Below are positions 7,777 through 15,180 of a stretch of DNA of 64,000 nucleotides, in pieces. Location of the stretch: IMG/VR virus record IMGVR_UViG_3300015245_000002, positions 19,745 through 83,744 of that record, one strand, 5' to 3'. The notes below the pieces were generated by a model that worked only from the letters and a program-made list of their open reading frames with translations, did not search any database and was not told the DNA's origin. Each line of letters opens with the position of its first letter. Within the stretch, counting starts at the first letter, position 1. The position numbers were made by a program, and so were the translations under genes. This DNA comes from a virus.

Positions 7777-7797
7777 CTCTCCAAGCCCCGCCGTCAA
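7769..7797 (-). promoter_or_regulatory. Early leftward promoter
   Basis: On the minus strand, TTGACG (7792-7797), 17 bases, then CACGGT (7769-7774), then six bases to ATG 7762. The -35 is near consensus and the -10 is weak. The geometry is identical to the other leaderless promoters in this window. Confidence 0.55.
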
Positions 7798-7806
7798 CCC
7801 CTAAAA

Positions 7807-7819
7807 TGCACTCTGTGCA
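7807..7819. promoter_or_regulatory. Operator O2
   Basis: Perfect inverted repeat TGCAC-TCT-GTGCA, 43 bases from O1 and just upstream of the -35 of the leftward promoter. The same half-sites recur at the rightward promoter (8515-8534). Confidence 0.6.
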
Positions 7820-7831
7820 ACAGCCGCGAAT

Positions 7832-8035
7832 CTATTGAATGTTTCCCGTCGGGATCAACGCGGCTCGAGCGAGCAGATCGGCGGGGGACGTCACCGGGGT
7901 CTCGTAGATCGAGACGTAGACCAGCATCAGGTGCAGCACAATCTGAAATCTCGCCGGATCTATGGCGATCAGCTTACGAGCGGCCTCGGCGAGTGCCTCT
8001 AGCCCTGACTCCACTGCCACCGTGCGGATCGCCAT
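7832..8035 (-). CDS. Small helical protein overlapping the repressor 3' end
   Basis: A 67-residue protein (LEALAEAARKLIAIDPARFQ then a hydrophobic helix). Its ATG lies inside the last 20 codons of the repressor frame, an overlap of 62 bases, larger than usual here. It may be a translation-coupled partner of the repressor. The start could also lie further downstream. Confidence 0.5.
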   Translation of the reverse strand: MAIRTVAVESGLEALAEAARKLIAIDPARFQIVLHLMLVYVSIYETPVTSPADLLARAALIPTGNIQ

Positions 8036-8462
8036 TGGTCGACGACACTACCGCAGTGAGCGATTTTGTCACAATGCCTCGTGCGATTTCTTTTTGCGCC
8101 ACCCCGTCGATCACATCCAGGGCTTCTGCTCTGGCAGCGTGTGCCGCAAGTTCCTCCTGTGCGCGACGTACAACAGCGAGCATTTCGGATGCCGCGCGTT
8201 CCGTCGGCGCGATGAAAAACGGAGGTGGTACGCCGAGCGCCGCGCTGATTCCGTTGGCGAGGGCCACGCTTCGACCGACACCGTCCTTGAATTTCGAGAT
8301 CGAATCAGACTTCCACTCATGACCGTTCGGTCGTCCAGCATGCGCGCTTGCAGCGCGTGCAATATCTGCGTTCTTGATCGAAGGGCTGTCGAGCAGTGGG
8401 ATCGCCTTGCGGAGCCACCACTCAGGTAGATCCGGGTTACCGGCTCGCTCTTTCCTAGACAT
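7974..8462 (-). CDS. Phage repressor-like DNA-binding protein
   Basis: A 162-residue protein transcribed away from a Cro-like gene, the layout of a lambdoid immunity region. The N-terminal 85 residues are helical, with a plausible helix-turn-helix (IKNADIARAASAHAG, then DSISKFKDGVGRSVALAN). The remainder is Ala/Glu-rich helix and a basic tail. No S24 peptidase domain is visible. A TAATAT sits six bases before the ATG, suggesting a leaderless message as for lambda cI. It is the likely ligand of the TGCAC operators (inference). Confidence 0.6.
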   Translation of the reverse strand: MSRKERAGNPDLPEWWLRKAIPLLDSPSIKNADIARAASAHAGRPNGHEWKSDSISKFKDGVGRSVALANGISAALGVPPPFFIAPTERAASEMLAVVRRAQEELAAHAARAEALDVIDGVAQKEIARGIVTKSLTAVVSSTNGDPHGGSGVRARGTRRGRS

Positions 8463-8468
8463 TACAAA

Positions 8469-8474
8469 ATATTA
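8469..8474 (-). promoter_or_regulatory. Repressor -10 element
   Basis: TAATAT on the minus strand followed by six bases and the repressor ATG. No good -35 at 17 bases (TCCTGT), so this would be a weak or activator-dependent maintenance promoter. Confidence 0.4.
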
Positions 8475-8507
8475 CGCGATGACGCGTGGCTACAGGATAC
8501 ATGACCA

Positions 8508-8536
8508 TTGACGTTGCACGGTGCACACTGTACAAC
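8508..8536 (+). promoter_or_regulatory. Rightward early promoter with overlapping operators
   Basis: TTGACG (8508-8513), 17 bases, TACAAC (8531-8536), then eight bases to ATG 8545. The spacer holds TGCAC-G-GTGCA (8515-8525) and TGCAC-ACT-GTACA (8522-8534), matching operators O1 and O2. A protein bound there would exclude RNA polymerase. Confidence 0.65.
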
Positions 8537-8544
8537 GAACAGAG

Positions 8545-8814
8545 ATGTCGGATCCGAGAGATGCCCTTCGCGCTGCGATGCGCGATCGGGGCTACACGCA
8601 CGAGCGACTGCTGCTTGAATCGGGCCTGAAATGCGATCTAAGCTCCCTGAACCGCAAGCTAAACGGCGGTCAGGGACTCGAAGCACATGAGGCACGTGAT
8701 CTTGCACGCGTACTCGGCGTGCGCGTCGCCGGCATCGACCGCATGCTGGCGCTGGCCGACACCATCGGCGCCATTGCGACGTGGCCCGCGGATCGAAGGA
8801 GAGGTGAGTCATGA
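8545..8814 (+). CDS. Cro-like helix-turn-helix regulator
   Basis: An 89-residue protein. ATG 8545 is preferred to a GTG at 8521 because the latter lies inside the promoter. Residues 5-60 (DALRAAMRDRGYTHERLLLE, then LSSLNRKLNGG and ARDLARVLGVRV) fit an XRE/Cro-type HTH. First gene of the rightward operon and divergent from the repressor, so probably the lytic-side regulator. The ATGA coupling to the next gene is clear. Confidence 0.7.
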   Translation: MSDPRDALRAAMRDRGYTHERLLLESGLKCDLSSLNRKLNGGQGLEAHEARDLARVLGVRVAGIDRMLALADTIGAIATWPADRRRGES

Positions 8815-9029
8815 TCGTAGGCGAAACAAGTAGCCACCCGGGCGATGGTCCACAACAGGACCATGCGTACAGTGCAACCGGAAAGCAATCCGGAGTGTTG
8901 TGGTCGGTCGTCGCGGCGTACGTCGCGATCGTCGCCCTCGGACCGCACGACATTGCCTGGCTCGCTCTGGTCGGCGTGTCGTTGTCTGCCACGGCTCTAC
9001 TGATCGTCATCCTGGACCGGGACGCATGA
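8811..9029 (+). CDS. Small two-helix membrane protein
   Basis: A 72-residue protein. Residues 28-44 (SGVLWSVVAAYVAIVAL) and 48-68 (IAWLALVGVSLSATALLIVI) are hydrophobic, so two membrane helices are likely. ATGA overlaps at both ends. Placement right after a Cro-like gene resembles small phage membrane proteins involved in exclusion, but nothing in the sequence proves this. Confidence 0.65.
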   Translation: MIVGETSSHPGDGPQQDHAYSATGKQSGVLWSVVAAYVAIVALGPHDIAWLALVGVSLSATALLIVILDRDA

Positions 9030-9826
9030 CGCCGGAAGACGTAATCGTGAGGATGAGCAGACTCAGAGTTCCGCTCGCGCATGTCGCGGCGCATCTGGCC
9101 ATGCACGATCGGATCTCGATCGCCGCAGCGGCTCGCATCGTCGCGGATCTGACAGGCGAGCGCGTCATGGCAGCTGCTGCTGTCGCGGCGTGGCGGAAGC
9201 TGTACCCAGGTCGCCGGCCATTCGACCGCGAGCTACGTCCGCGATCGTCCAATTCGCAGTCGGCTAAGGCCGTCGAGTGGATCGAGGCCAACGGCGGGTC
9301 GCTGACCGACGGTGCACTTAGGTTCGGCGTCACCGCACAGTCAGTGTCTCGGCGCTGGCATCGGGTCCACGGGGACACTCCGACGCCGCTGGGACAGCGC
9401 AGCGCCCGGGTACGAGTCGAGGTGGTCGAGCTGCTACGGCGAGGCATGAGCCTGCGAACTGCGGCCCGCGTCGTTGGGACCTCGCACAGCACTGCGGAGC
9501 GGTTCGCGAAAGCCGCTGGAGTCTCCACGGTAGAGATTGCTGCGCAGCGGAGAGCGGAGGTCCGCCAGCGGATCGTCGCGGAACTGGCTGCTGGAGCGAC
9601 CCTGCAGGATGCCGGGATCAACGCTGGCGTCTCTCGTCGCCTCGCGACGTGCCTCGCCGCCGAGGCCGGCGTCCGTCCTGCAGCACGGAGCAGCCGCCGC
9701 GACGGGTGCATGGCTCGCGCAGTAGCGCTGGTCCACGGCGGGATGAGCGTGGTGGCGGCTTGTAGGTCCGAGCGCTGCTCGGAGACGGGCGTGTACATCA
9801 GGACCAGGGAATTGAGGCAGAGGTGA
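9026..9826 (+). CDS. Protein with tandem helix-turn-helix domains
   Basis: A 266-residue basic protein with at least four HTH-like units in a row: VAAHLAMHDRISIAAAARI, LTDGALRFGVTAQSVSRRWH, MSLRTAARVVGTSHSTAERF and TLQDAGINAGVSRRLATCL. It resembles an array of Mor/transposase-type HTHs but has no catalytic domain. It is similar to the protein at 29223-29762, including the shared AVEW segment before the second unit. Likely a DNA-binding regulator. Start fixed by ATGA overlap. Confidence 0.6.
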   Translation: MTPEDVIVRMSRLRVPLAHVAAHLAMHDRISIAAAARIVADLTGERVMAAAAVAAWRKLYPGRRPFDRELRPRSSNSQSAKAVEWIEANGGSLTDGALRFGVTAQSVSRRWHRVHGDTPTPLGQRSARVRVEVVELLRRGMSLRTAARVVGTSHSTAERFAKAAGVSTVEIAAQRRAEVRQRIVAELAAGATLQDAGINAGVSRRLATCLAAEAGVRPAARSSRRDGCMARAVALVHGGMSVVAACRSERCSETGVYIRTRELRQR

Positions 9827-9975
9827 CCCGCCGAGAGCGTCGAGCCGCGGTGATCGCGAAGCGGCTGGCAAGCAAGACGCGCGGCGCGGTACCACCGCTG
9901 CTCGAAGGATCGGCACGAGCCGATGATCCGAAGTGGCATGTGGTGTGGGTGGACACGGATAAGGAGCAGATCTGA
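9823..9975 (+). CDS. Small basic protein
   Basis: A 50-residue protein, GTG start in a GTGA overlap; its stop shares a base with the next ATG. Starts with a basic helix (TRRERRAAVIAKRLASKTRG) and ends acidic. Unknown function. Confidence 0.55.
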   Translation: MTRRERRAAVIAKRLASKTRGAVPPLLEGSARADDPKWHVVWVDTDKEQI

Positions 9976-10172
9976 TGATGCGATGGGTTCGAGGCTGGAG
10001 TTTATTCGACTGGGTTCTCTTGGTTATCGTGATCACGTTCGCCGCGAGCCAGTTCAGCTACGCGGTCGACTGGGTAGATCGACGATCGTGTCGCACCAAC
10101 GGCGGCCGAGTCATTGAAAGTGAGCATCATGACTGGCGCTGCGCAACGACACCGCCAGAGCGTGCGCCGTGA
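9975..10172 (+). CDS. Single-pass membrane protein
   Basis: A 65-residue protein. Hydrophobic helix at 9-29 (SLFDWVLLVIVITFAASQF) and a C-terminal part with two Cys that may form a disulfide outside the cytoplasm. The start overlaps the previous stop by one base. Unknown function. Confidence 0.6.
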   Translation: MMRWVRGWSLFDWVLLVIVITFAASQFSYAVDWVDRRSCRTNGGRVIESEHHDWRCATTPPERAP

Positions 10173-10348
10173 GCGCCCCACCATGCATCTGGTGCCACGA
10201 CGCCAACTGCTCACCGAGGAATTCACCCGAGCATTACTGCCTGGACTGCGAGGCGCCACTCGAACCGTGTCAGTGTCGTTCGGGCTGCCCAGGCGGACAG
10301 TGCTCGGGTGGATGTCGCTCAACTCCAGAGGTCGGGTACATCCCATGA
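10169..10348 (+). CDS. Cysteine-rich small protein
   Basis: A 59-residue protein with ten Cys: C6-x2-C9, C14, C24-x2-C27, then a Cys/Gly-rich tail (CQCRSGCPGGQCSGGC). The first four could form a zinc ribbon. GTGA overlap upstream and ATGA downstream support it over a longer frame that also crosses this stretch. Unknown function. Confidence 0.6.
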   Translation: MSAPPCIWCHDANCSPRNSPEHYCLDCEAPLEPCQCRSGCPGGQCSGGCRSTPEVGYIP

Positions 10349-10578
10349 CAATCTCGATCACCGTCCACTCGGCCCGCGAAGTCTCCGTCCACGATGAGCC
10401 AGGCCCGATCGCTCGACTCATCGGACGGCGCCGCAGGGACTATGCCGCCTTCCTCGCCGTCGATGACTGGTTCGGGCCGGACAACCGATCACTGCCGGAT
10501 CGGCTGCAAGATCGGATCGATCGCGCAGTGACGCGGTGGTTCGCGCAGAACCGAATCGACGGACTCAAGAGACAGTAG
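10345..10578 (+). CDS. Hypothetical protein
   Basis: A 77-residue protein starting at the ATGA junction. An internal basic and aromatic helix (ARLIGRRRRDYAAFLAVDDW) is followed by RIDRAVTRWFAQNRIDGL. No family recognised. Confidence 0.6.
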   Translation: MTISITVHSAREVSVHDEPGPIARLIGRRRRDYAAFLAVDDWFGPDNRSLPDRLQDRIDRAVTRWFAQNRIDGLKRQ

Positions 10579-10608
10579 TTCCCGACACCGTCGGGTAGGA
10601 GCTCACAG

Positions 10609-11196
10609 GTGACATACACGAGTCGTAGGCCGCGCGTCCTGGTAGACGTCGACGGTGTGCTGGCCGATTTCATGGGCGCAGCGCTGAAAATCATCAATCG
10701 AGAGCTCGGGACTCTTCACGTTATCGAGGACGTGACCGAGTTCGATTTCGCCAAAGCACTCGGCCTGAGCGCCATGGATGCCACGACGGTCAAACGCGCC
10801 ATCGGCAACGAACCAAGGCTTGCGGCCGGACTCGGCGTTCTGGCCGGCTCGGTTGATGGCATGCGCGCGCTACGCAGCGTCTCCGACGTCTACATCGTCA
10901 CTTCATCCTGGGACAGCAACGAGACATGGGAGTTCGATCGCAAGGCGTGGTTGCGCAGGAACTTCGACATCCATCACCACGAAATCGTGTTCACCGCGGC
11001 CAAGCATGTCTGCGGAGGCGACTTCCTCGTCGATGACAGGACCGAGACGCTCGTGCGATGGCAAGCCGAGCATCCGAGTGGCCGCGCTGTGCAGTGGCGG
11101 ACGTTGCACAACCGGCGCGACGAGTGGAATGGAATCAGCACAGCGTCCTGGGGCAAGATCATCGATCTCGTTCGTCGTCGAGTCGGGTGTCCATGA
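10609..11196 (+). CDS. 5'(3')-deoxyribonucleotidase-like HAD phosphatase
   Basis: A 195-residue protein with a GTG start 7 bases after AGGAG. The HAD motif I reads DVDGVLAD (residues 13-20; nucleophile D13, acid/base D15). YIVTSSW is motif II and GGDFLVDDRTETL is the motif IV region. This matches the NT5C/YorS-type nucleotidases of phages, which dephosphorylate deoxynucleoside monophosphates and shift nucleotide pools during replication. Not overlapping its left neighbour; ATGA overlap on the right. Confidence 0.85.
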   Translation: MTYTSRRPRVLVDVDGVLADFMGAALKIINRELGTLHVIEDVTEFDFAKALGLSAMDATTVKRAIGNEPRLAAGLGVLAGSVDGMRALRSVSDVYIVTSSWDSNETWEFDRKAWLRRNFDIHHHEIVFTAAKHVCGGDFLVDDRTETLVRWQAEHPSGRAVQWRTLHNRRDEWNGISTASWGKIIDLVRRRVGCP

Positions 11197-11360
11197 TCCG
11201 CGTCAACCACAGTATGATCGGCCCATTCGACGTGCGCTGCCCTACGTGCAGCGCAGGCATTGGCTCGGCATGCCACAGCGATCGTCGGCGATCGCTGATC
11301 GATCCGACTCCGCCGCCGCACCCGTTGCGAGTCACACGAGCAGCAAGAGGTAACAGATGA
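11193..11360 (+). CDS. Phage zinc-finger protein
   Basis: A 55-residue protein with CPTCSAGIGSACHSD followed by a His and Arg about 15 residues later (PHPLRVTRA). This is the short C-x2-C-x7-C...H pattern of a phage zinc-binding family that probably contacts nucleic acid. ATGA overlaps on both sides. Confidence 0.7.
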   Translation: MIRVNHSMIGPFDVRCPTCSAGIGSACHSDRRRSLIDPTPPPHPLRVTRAARGNR

Positions 11361-11647
11361 TCCGCGTCACCATCGCCCTATCAGGCGACAGATTTCACTC
11401 GATCCTCGCCTATGTCTATGGGGACTGGGCAGTGCACAGCGACGGCACCCCCGAGGGGTGGAGAGTCACGCTGCTGAATTCCGGCCGCAGCGCGAACCCG
11501 ATCAGCATGTCAAAAGCCGGCGCCCGGCGTGCCGCGGCCTGGCTCCAGAGACACATCACCCACGACGAGATCCTCGACTGGGCAGAGCTCAACGAAAGCG
11601 TCAAGGCACGGATCCAGCAGGGCATCGAGATCGGAGCGGATAAATGA
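11357..11647 (+). CDS. Hypothetical protein
   Basis: A 96-residue alpha/beta protein (IRVTIALSGDRFHSILAYVY, later KAGARRAAAWLQRH). No family recognised. Start and stop each lie in ATGA overlaps. Confidence 0.65.
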   Translation: MIRVTIALSGDRFHSILAYVYGDWAVHSDGTPEGWRVTLLNSGRSANPISMSKAGARRAAAWLQRHITHDEILDWAELNESVKARIQQGIEIGADK

Positions 11648-11913
11648 CCCAACGACGGTCCTACTCCAGGTGGAACCCTAAGACCGGAGATGTCGACTGG
11701 ATCGATCCATCCACGCCGGTCACGCCGCCGCGGGTCCGCTCACGTATCGAGACTGACGATGAGGTCCGGGCACGGCTCACGCCAGCGCATCACGCGCAGA
11801 ACCCGCACTATCCGCCGGAGCACTTCCGCGGGACGCATGGTCGATCGCTCGACGACTTGCTCAAGATCTACGGACTACCGCCCAGGCGGTATGTCGACGA
11901 GGTGATCTCATGA
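11644..11913 (+). CDS. Hypothetical protein
   Basis: An 89-residue, Pro/Arg/His-rich protein (PVTPPRVRSRIETDDEVRAR, SLDDLLKIYGLPPRRYVDE). Probably partly disordered with one C-terminal helix. ATGA overlaps at both ends. Unknown function. Confidence 0.65.
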   Translation: MTQRRSYSRWNPKTGDVDWIDPSTPVTPPRVRSRIETDDEVRARLTPAHHAQNPHYPPEHFRGTHGRSLDDLLKIYGLPPRRYVDEVIS

Positions 11914-12170
11914 AGGCCCCCGGCAGACGCACTCGCGAAGATGCAGCCCTGATATGTGCGGTCGCAGAGAGCACGTTCGCCGGCATGGGATACCGCGCGA
12001 TCGGAAGGTGGCTCAATGTCAGCAGAGCTGCGTGCGATCTTGCCATCAGCGCCGAGTCGGCAGTGTTTGACGTATCCGTCGATGGCACACAAGGCGATGC
12101 AGAGGCCGAATCTCTACTGCGCTGCGGCTGGTGCCCTGGTGATCTGATCGAGCGCAGGGGTGCGAAATGA
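11910..12170 (+). CDS. Small HTH-like protein
   Basis: An 86-residue protein. Residues 10-45 (EDAALICAVAESTFAGMGYR, IGRWLNVSRAACDLAI) look like a helix-turn-helix. Ends with a CGWCPGD motif. Next to other HTH genes (12167, 12520). Function unknown, DNA binding inferred. Confidence 0.6.
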   Translation: MKAPGRRTREDAALICAVAESTFAGMGYRAIGRWLNVSRAACDLAISAESAVFDVSVDGTQGDAEAESLLRCGWCPGDLIERRGAK

Positions 12171-12523
12171 CCCCGCTCGCGCTCCACCGCGCCGAGGTCC
12201 GCCGTCTACGGGCCAGCGGCTACCACACCACGAGTCGGGTCCGAGTCGCGGTCCGCTACGCCGTGATCATGGACTGCTCCATCACCGAGGCGGCTCGTGT
12301 CCTCGGGGTCTCCGCCGGCGGCGTCTGGCATGCCTGGGATCGGATGTTCCCGGATCTACCGCATCCGCTGGAACCAGCGGGCCGGGCCGGACGCGGTGAG
12401 TACGCGCTCGAGCTCGTCGACAGTGGCATGTCCACGCGGGCCGCAGCCGCTACAGCCCGCGTGTGCGTTCAGACCATTTACGGCGCGCGATCGAGACGAC
12501 GCGCGGAAGCGCGGGGGACGTGA
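12167..12523 (+). CDS. Protein with two helix-turn-helix units
   Basis: A 118-residue protein. HTH-like units are CSITEAARVLGVSAGGVWHA (about 43-62) and MSTRAAAATARVCVQTIYGA (about 88-107), similar in spacing to the tandem units of the 9026-9826 protein. Basic tail. ATGA and GTGA overlaps. Likely DNA binding. Confidence 0.6.
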   Translation: MTPLALHRAEVRRLRASGYHTTSRVRVAVRYAVIMDCSITEAARVLGVSAGGVWHAWDRMFPDLPHPLEPAGRAGRGEYALELVDSGMSTRAAAATARVCVQTIYGARSRRRAEARGT

Positions 12524-12702
12524 AGCCGCTGCGCAAGATCGCCAGCGACGCGGTTCGTTTCTTCTCTAAGACCATGCGATCCGGCAATGGCCGTCTCGAG
12601 TGGATCGGCGGGATCGTTCGCGCTACCGCAATTCACATGGGGATATCGCCACCCACAGCATATGGTGCCGTGGGTGGTGCAAACTGGAAGTATGTAAAAT
12701 GA
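12520..12702 (+). CDS. Small basic protein
   Basis: A 60-residue protein starting at GTG 12520 (GTGA). Contains VRATAIHMGISPPTAYGAV, a possible HTH. Stop overlaps the methyltransferase ATG. Unknown function. Confidence 0.55.
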   Translation: MKPLRKIASDAVRFFSKTMRSGNGRLEWIGGIVRATAIHMGISPPTAYGAVGGANWKYVK

Positions 12703-13268
12703 GTAGCGCCTACAGCGTAATCGTCGCAGATCCACCTTGGGCACCGCGCGACAAGTTGCCTGGCAAGACCCGCGGCGCGGCCAAGCAGTACCGTGTGCTA
12801 TCGACGCCGCAGATCTGCTCGTTCCTCGTCGACAACAGCGTCCGGGTCGCCGATAACGCGCTGCTGTTCCTCTGGAGGATCGCCAGCATGCAGCGCGACG
12901 CGCTGGACGTCGCGCTGGCCTGGGGGTTCGACGTCAAGGCCGAGTTCGTGTGGCGCAAGCTGACGCGGACCGGAAAACCGCACTTCGGCATGGGCCGATA
13001 CGTCCGCAACGGTCACGAGGTGTGCCTGATCGGTGCACGCGGTCAGGCGGCCAAGTTGATCGCCAGCCACAGCGTGCGATCGGTGTTCGAGGCGTCGGTG
13101 CCAGCCGACGCAGACGGCAAGATCATCCACAGCAAAAAGCCCGAGGCGTTCTGGACCGAGGTCGTCGAGCCGCTGACCACCGGCTACGGCATCGAGCTGT
13201 TTGCGCGCACACGGCGACTCGGCTGGGACGCGATCGGCGATCAACTACCCGCGCAGGAGGCCACATGA
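12699..13268 (+). CDS. MT-A70 family adenine methyltransferase
   Basis: A 189-residue protein. The catalytic DPPW motif is at residues 11-14 (IVADPPWAPRDKLPG). Later motifs include NALLFLWRIASM and the AEFVWRKLTRTGKPHFGMG block typical of MT-A70 DNA N6-adenine methyltransferases such as the phage Ime4-like enzymes. It would methylate adenine in phage DNA, perhaps against host restriction. Start fixed by the ATGA overlap; longer upstream frame rejected. Confidence 0.85.
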   Translation: MSSAYSVIVADPPWAPRDKLPGKTRGAAKQYRVLSTPQICSFLVDNSVRVADNALLFLWRIASMQRDALDVALAWGFDVKAEFVWRKLTRTGKPHFGMGRYVRNGHEVCLIGARGQAAKLIASHSVRSVFEASVPADADGKIIHSKKPEAFWTEVVEPLTTGYGIELFARTRRLGWDAIGDQLPAQEAT

Positions 13269-13924
13269 GGCGCCCGGTCGCCGCCCGCCCCTCCTCCTGC
13301 GCGATCTGCGTCGATCGCCCGCCGACGGTGTACCGCCAGCTCGAGGGCGACGATTTCTCCTGCTGGATCTGCTCGGAGTGCGACGGGGAGTCGATCGCAC
13401 CGGCGCGCCCGCGCCGTGACCGTGGCTACGAAGTCCCTGAGCGCTCGGTTCGGTCCGGAAGCACTCTCGAGCAGTTCAGAACCGGATCCGCTCTCGTGGC
13501 TCCCGCCACCTCGCCGCGCGTCCCGTACATCGGACGCGACCCGACGCCTGGGTTCTTGCTCGTCAAGGTCCCGCGCAGCCGTGCGCGAGTCCCCATCGAT
13601 CGTCGCCAAGCGCTGGACACCCTCAGCGGGAAGCCTTGGTTCGCAGAGGTCCGCTACGTCGGCTGTGATGTTCGCTGGTACGTGTTCGAGCGTCCCGATG
13701 ACAAGCTTTCCGCAGCCGCGCGGCGGGCACCGACGTACGACGTAACGGAAGCGCTGAAACAGATGAGTTCTACGTCGCGCGAGCGCGAGTATCAGGCCGA
13801 CCGCCGCGATGCGGCGCGCGCCGCTGGCAGTTGCATCAACGAAACGAACGCGGGCACACACGGAATGGCGACGGATGGTGTCAGGTGTGCGACGTGCGCG
13901 GCAACGCATCGGAGGTCGGCATGA
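13265..13924 (+). CDS. Zinc-ribbon protein of unknown function
   Basis: A 219-residue protein. Residues 13-46 carry CAIC...CWICSEC, a likely zinc ribbon. The central part is globular (GFLLVKVPRSRARVPIDRRQ, EVRYVGCDVRWYVFERPDD) and the C-terminus has another CATC pair. An overlapping frame at 13416-13745 is rejected as less protein-like. ATGA overlaps at both ends. Confidence 0.6.
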   Translation: MRRPVAARPSSCAICVDRPPTVYRQLEGDDFSCWICSECDGESIAPARPRRDRGYEVPERSVRSGSTLEQFRTGSALVAPATSPRVPYIGRDPTPGFLLVKVPRSRARVPIDRRQALDTLSGKPWFAEVRYVGCDVRWYVFERPDDKLSAAARRAPTYDVTEALKQMSSTSREREYQADRRDAARAAGSCINETNAGTHGMATDGVRCATCAATHRRSA

Positions 13925-14343
13925 AGCTCATCGATCTCAAGGAACTCTGCAAGTTGTACATCCCCAAGGCGTCGAGGCACCCCGCGTCGATCCGCGGTCC
14001 CGGAGACTGGTGGCCGGCGCACGAACTCGGCCACCTGCTCACGGTGCCGCGGCGGACGATAGGTAAGCCGCTCTTCGGCATGGATACCACCACGGGCACA
14101 TGGGCGCCGGACTTCGATCGGGTCTCCGCCTATGAGATCGCCGCGATGTTCATCAGCGAACGGCTGCTCGTGGCGTGCGGCAGGACCGACCTGTTCGACG
14201 AGGAGGTTGCCAACACGGACCCCGAAATCAAGGAGTACGGTTCCCGATCTCGCGCATCGCAGATCTTGCGCCGAAGGTGCCCGCGGGTATCGACCACACG
14301 CGCGGGGCTCGAGCGGATGTGCCGTCGGGCGGTGGGCAGATGA
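13921..14343 (+). CDS. Candidate zinc metallopeptidase (HELGH, ImmA/IrrE-like)
   Basis: A 140-residue protein with WWPAHELGHLLTVP: H34, E35 and H38 form the HExxH zinc motif. A downstream acidic helix (SAYEIAAMFISERLLVA, E72) could supply the third ligand as in ImmA/IrrE peptidases. That family cleaves phage or mobile-element repressors to trigger induction. Here the gene sits in the rightward early operon, not beside the repressor. Start at ATGA 13921. Family membership is by motif only. Confidence 0.55.
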   Translation: MKLIDLKELCKLYIPKASRHPASIRGPGDWWPAHELGHLLTVPRRTIGKPLFGMDTTTGTWAPDFDRVSAYEIAAMFISERLLVACGRTDLFDEEVANTDPEIKEYGSRSRASQILRRRCPRVSTTRAGLERMCRRAVGR

Positions 14344-14609
14344 CCCCTGTCTGGATCCGTACTCACCGCCAGTGGTGCGTGCTCCGCTACGCCGATCCGT
14401 CCGGCTGCATCTCCACGCTCTGCCTCGATAGCTATGAGCGGCCCACGGGCCTCATGCTGCGCACCACGGATCCAGGCGCGGATGCCTGCACCGCGTGCCG
14501 AAACGAGATCCGTGCGGGTACGCAGGGCGCGGCCGTGGCCGTCGGAAGAGTGAAGACAAGGGACCTCAGACCACCGGTTGAAGTGGAGATCGAGGAGTGG
14601 GGACCATGA
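14340..14609 (+). CDS. Small zinc-ribbon-like protein
   Basis: An 89-residue protein with four Cys arranged C...C then CTAC (WCVLRYADPSGCISTLC, DACTACRNE). Probably a structural zinc site. ATGA overlaps at both ends. Unknown function. Confidence 0.6.
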   Translation: MTPVWIRTHRQWCVLRYADPSGCISTLCLDSYERPTGLMLRTTDPGADACTACRNEIRAGTQGAAVAVGRVKTRDLRPPVEVEIEEWGP

Positions 14610-15046
14610 AGCTAAAAATAGTCCCGATGACAGTGACAGCAGCAAGGGCCTTTGTGAAGGAACACCACAGACATCTTCCGGACATCCAGGGCGGACTATT
14701 CGCCGCCGGAGTATCGATTGATAACGAAACCAAGGGAGTGGCCATCGCCGGAAACCCAGCGCGCGTTTGGCAGGGAACGGGGCGAATCGTAATCGCACGT
14801 GTTGCGACCGACGAGACGCGCAATGCGTGCTCAATGCTTTACGGATCACTGTGTAGGGCAGCCGCTGCCCTGGGGTACATCGAAGCGTGGACGTATACGC
14901 TTCCCGACGAACCAGGAACGTCATTACGCGCGGCAGGATTCACGCTGATCGGCGTATCTGCCGGTGGAGAACACAATCGTCCATCGCGCCCACGCGGCCC
15001 GGCCGTTTGCCCACAGCCCAAACAGCGATGGATGAGGAAATTGTGA
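14606..15046 (+). CDS. XF1762/Mom-like GNAT-fold protein
   Basis: A 146-residue protein. FVKEHHRHLP near the N-terminus and the block VATDETRNACSMLYGSLCRAA followed by YTLPDEPGTSLRAAGF match the XF1762 family of phage proteins, related in layout to Mu Mom. Mom-like enzymes use a GNAT fold to modify adenine in phage DNA and block restriction. It lies among adenine methyltransferase genes, which fits a DNA-modification role, but that role is inferred. ATGA start, GTGA end. Confidence 0.7.
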   Translation: MKLKIVPMTVTAARAFVKEHHRHLPDIQGGLFAAGVSIDNETKGVAIAGNPARVWQGTGRIVIARVATDETRNACSMLYGSLCRAAAALGYIEAWTYTLPDEPGTSLRAAGFTLIGVSAGGEHNRPSRPRGPAVCPQPKQRWMRKL

Positions 15047-15180
15047 CCGATCCATTTCACGAACTCTGCCAAATCCTGCGCGAGATCGGGGCAACGCTGA
15101 CCTATTACGGCGGGCGGGGACCATTGAGCCGTTCGCCGGCGCCGCTGGGTACTCGCTCCGATACCCAGAGCGGCAGGTGA
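15043..15180 (+). pseudogene. N-terminal fragment of a DNA adenine methylase (frameshifted)
   Basis: A 45-codon frame starting at GTG 15043. It carries TLTYYGGRG, the N-terminal motif of Dam-type (D12) methylases. The expected continuation, TIEPFAGAAGYSLRYP, is in the -1 frame from about 15118 and leads directly into the next ORF. About a dozen residues normally between the two motifs are also missing, so a small deletion that is not a multiple of three fits best. Confidence 0.6.

Noticed and set aside
13416-13745. 109-codon ORF overlapping the 13265 zinc-ribbon gene
   Set aside because: Ser/Pro-rich shadow frame; the 13265 frame has clear domain-like sequence and coupled junctions.
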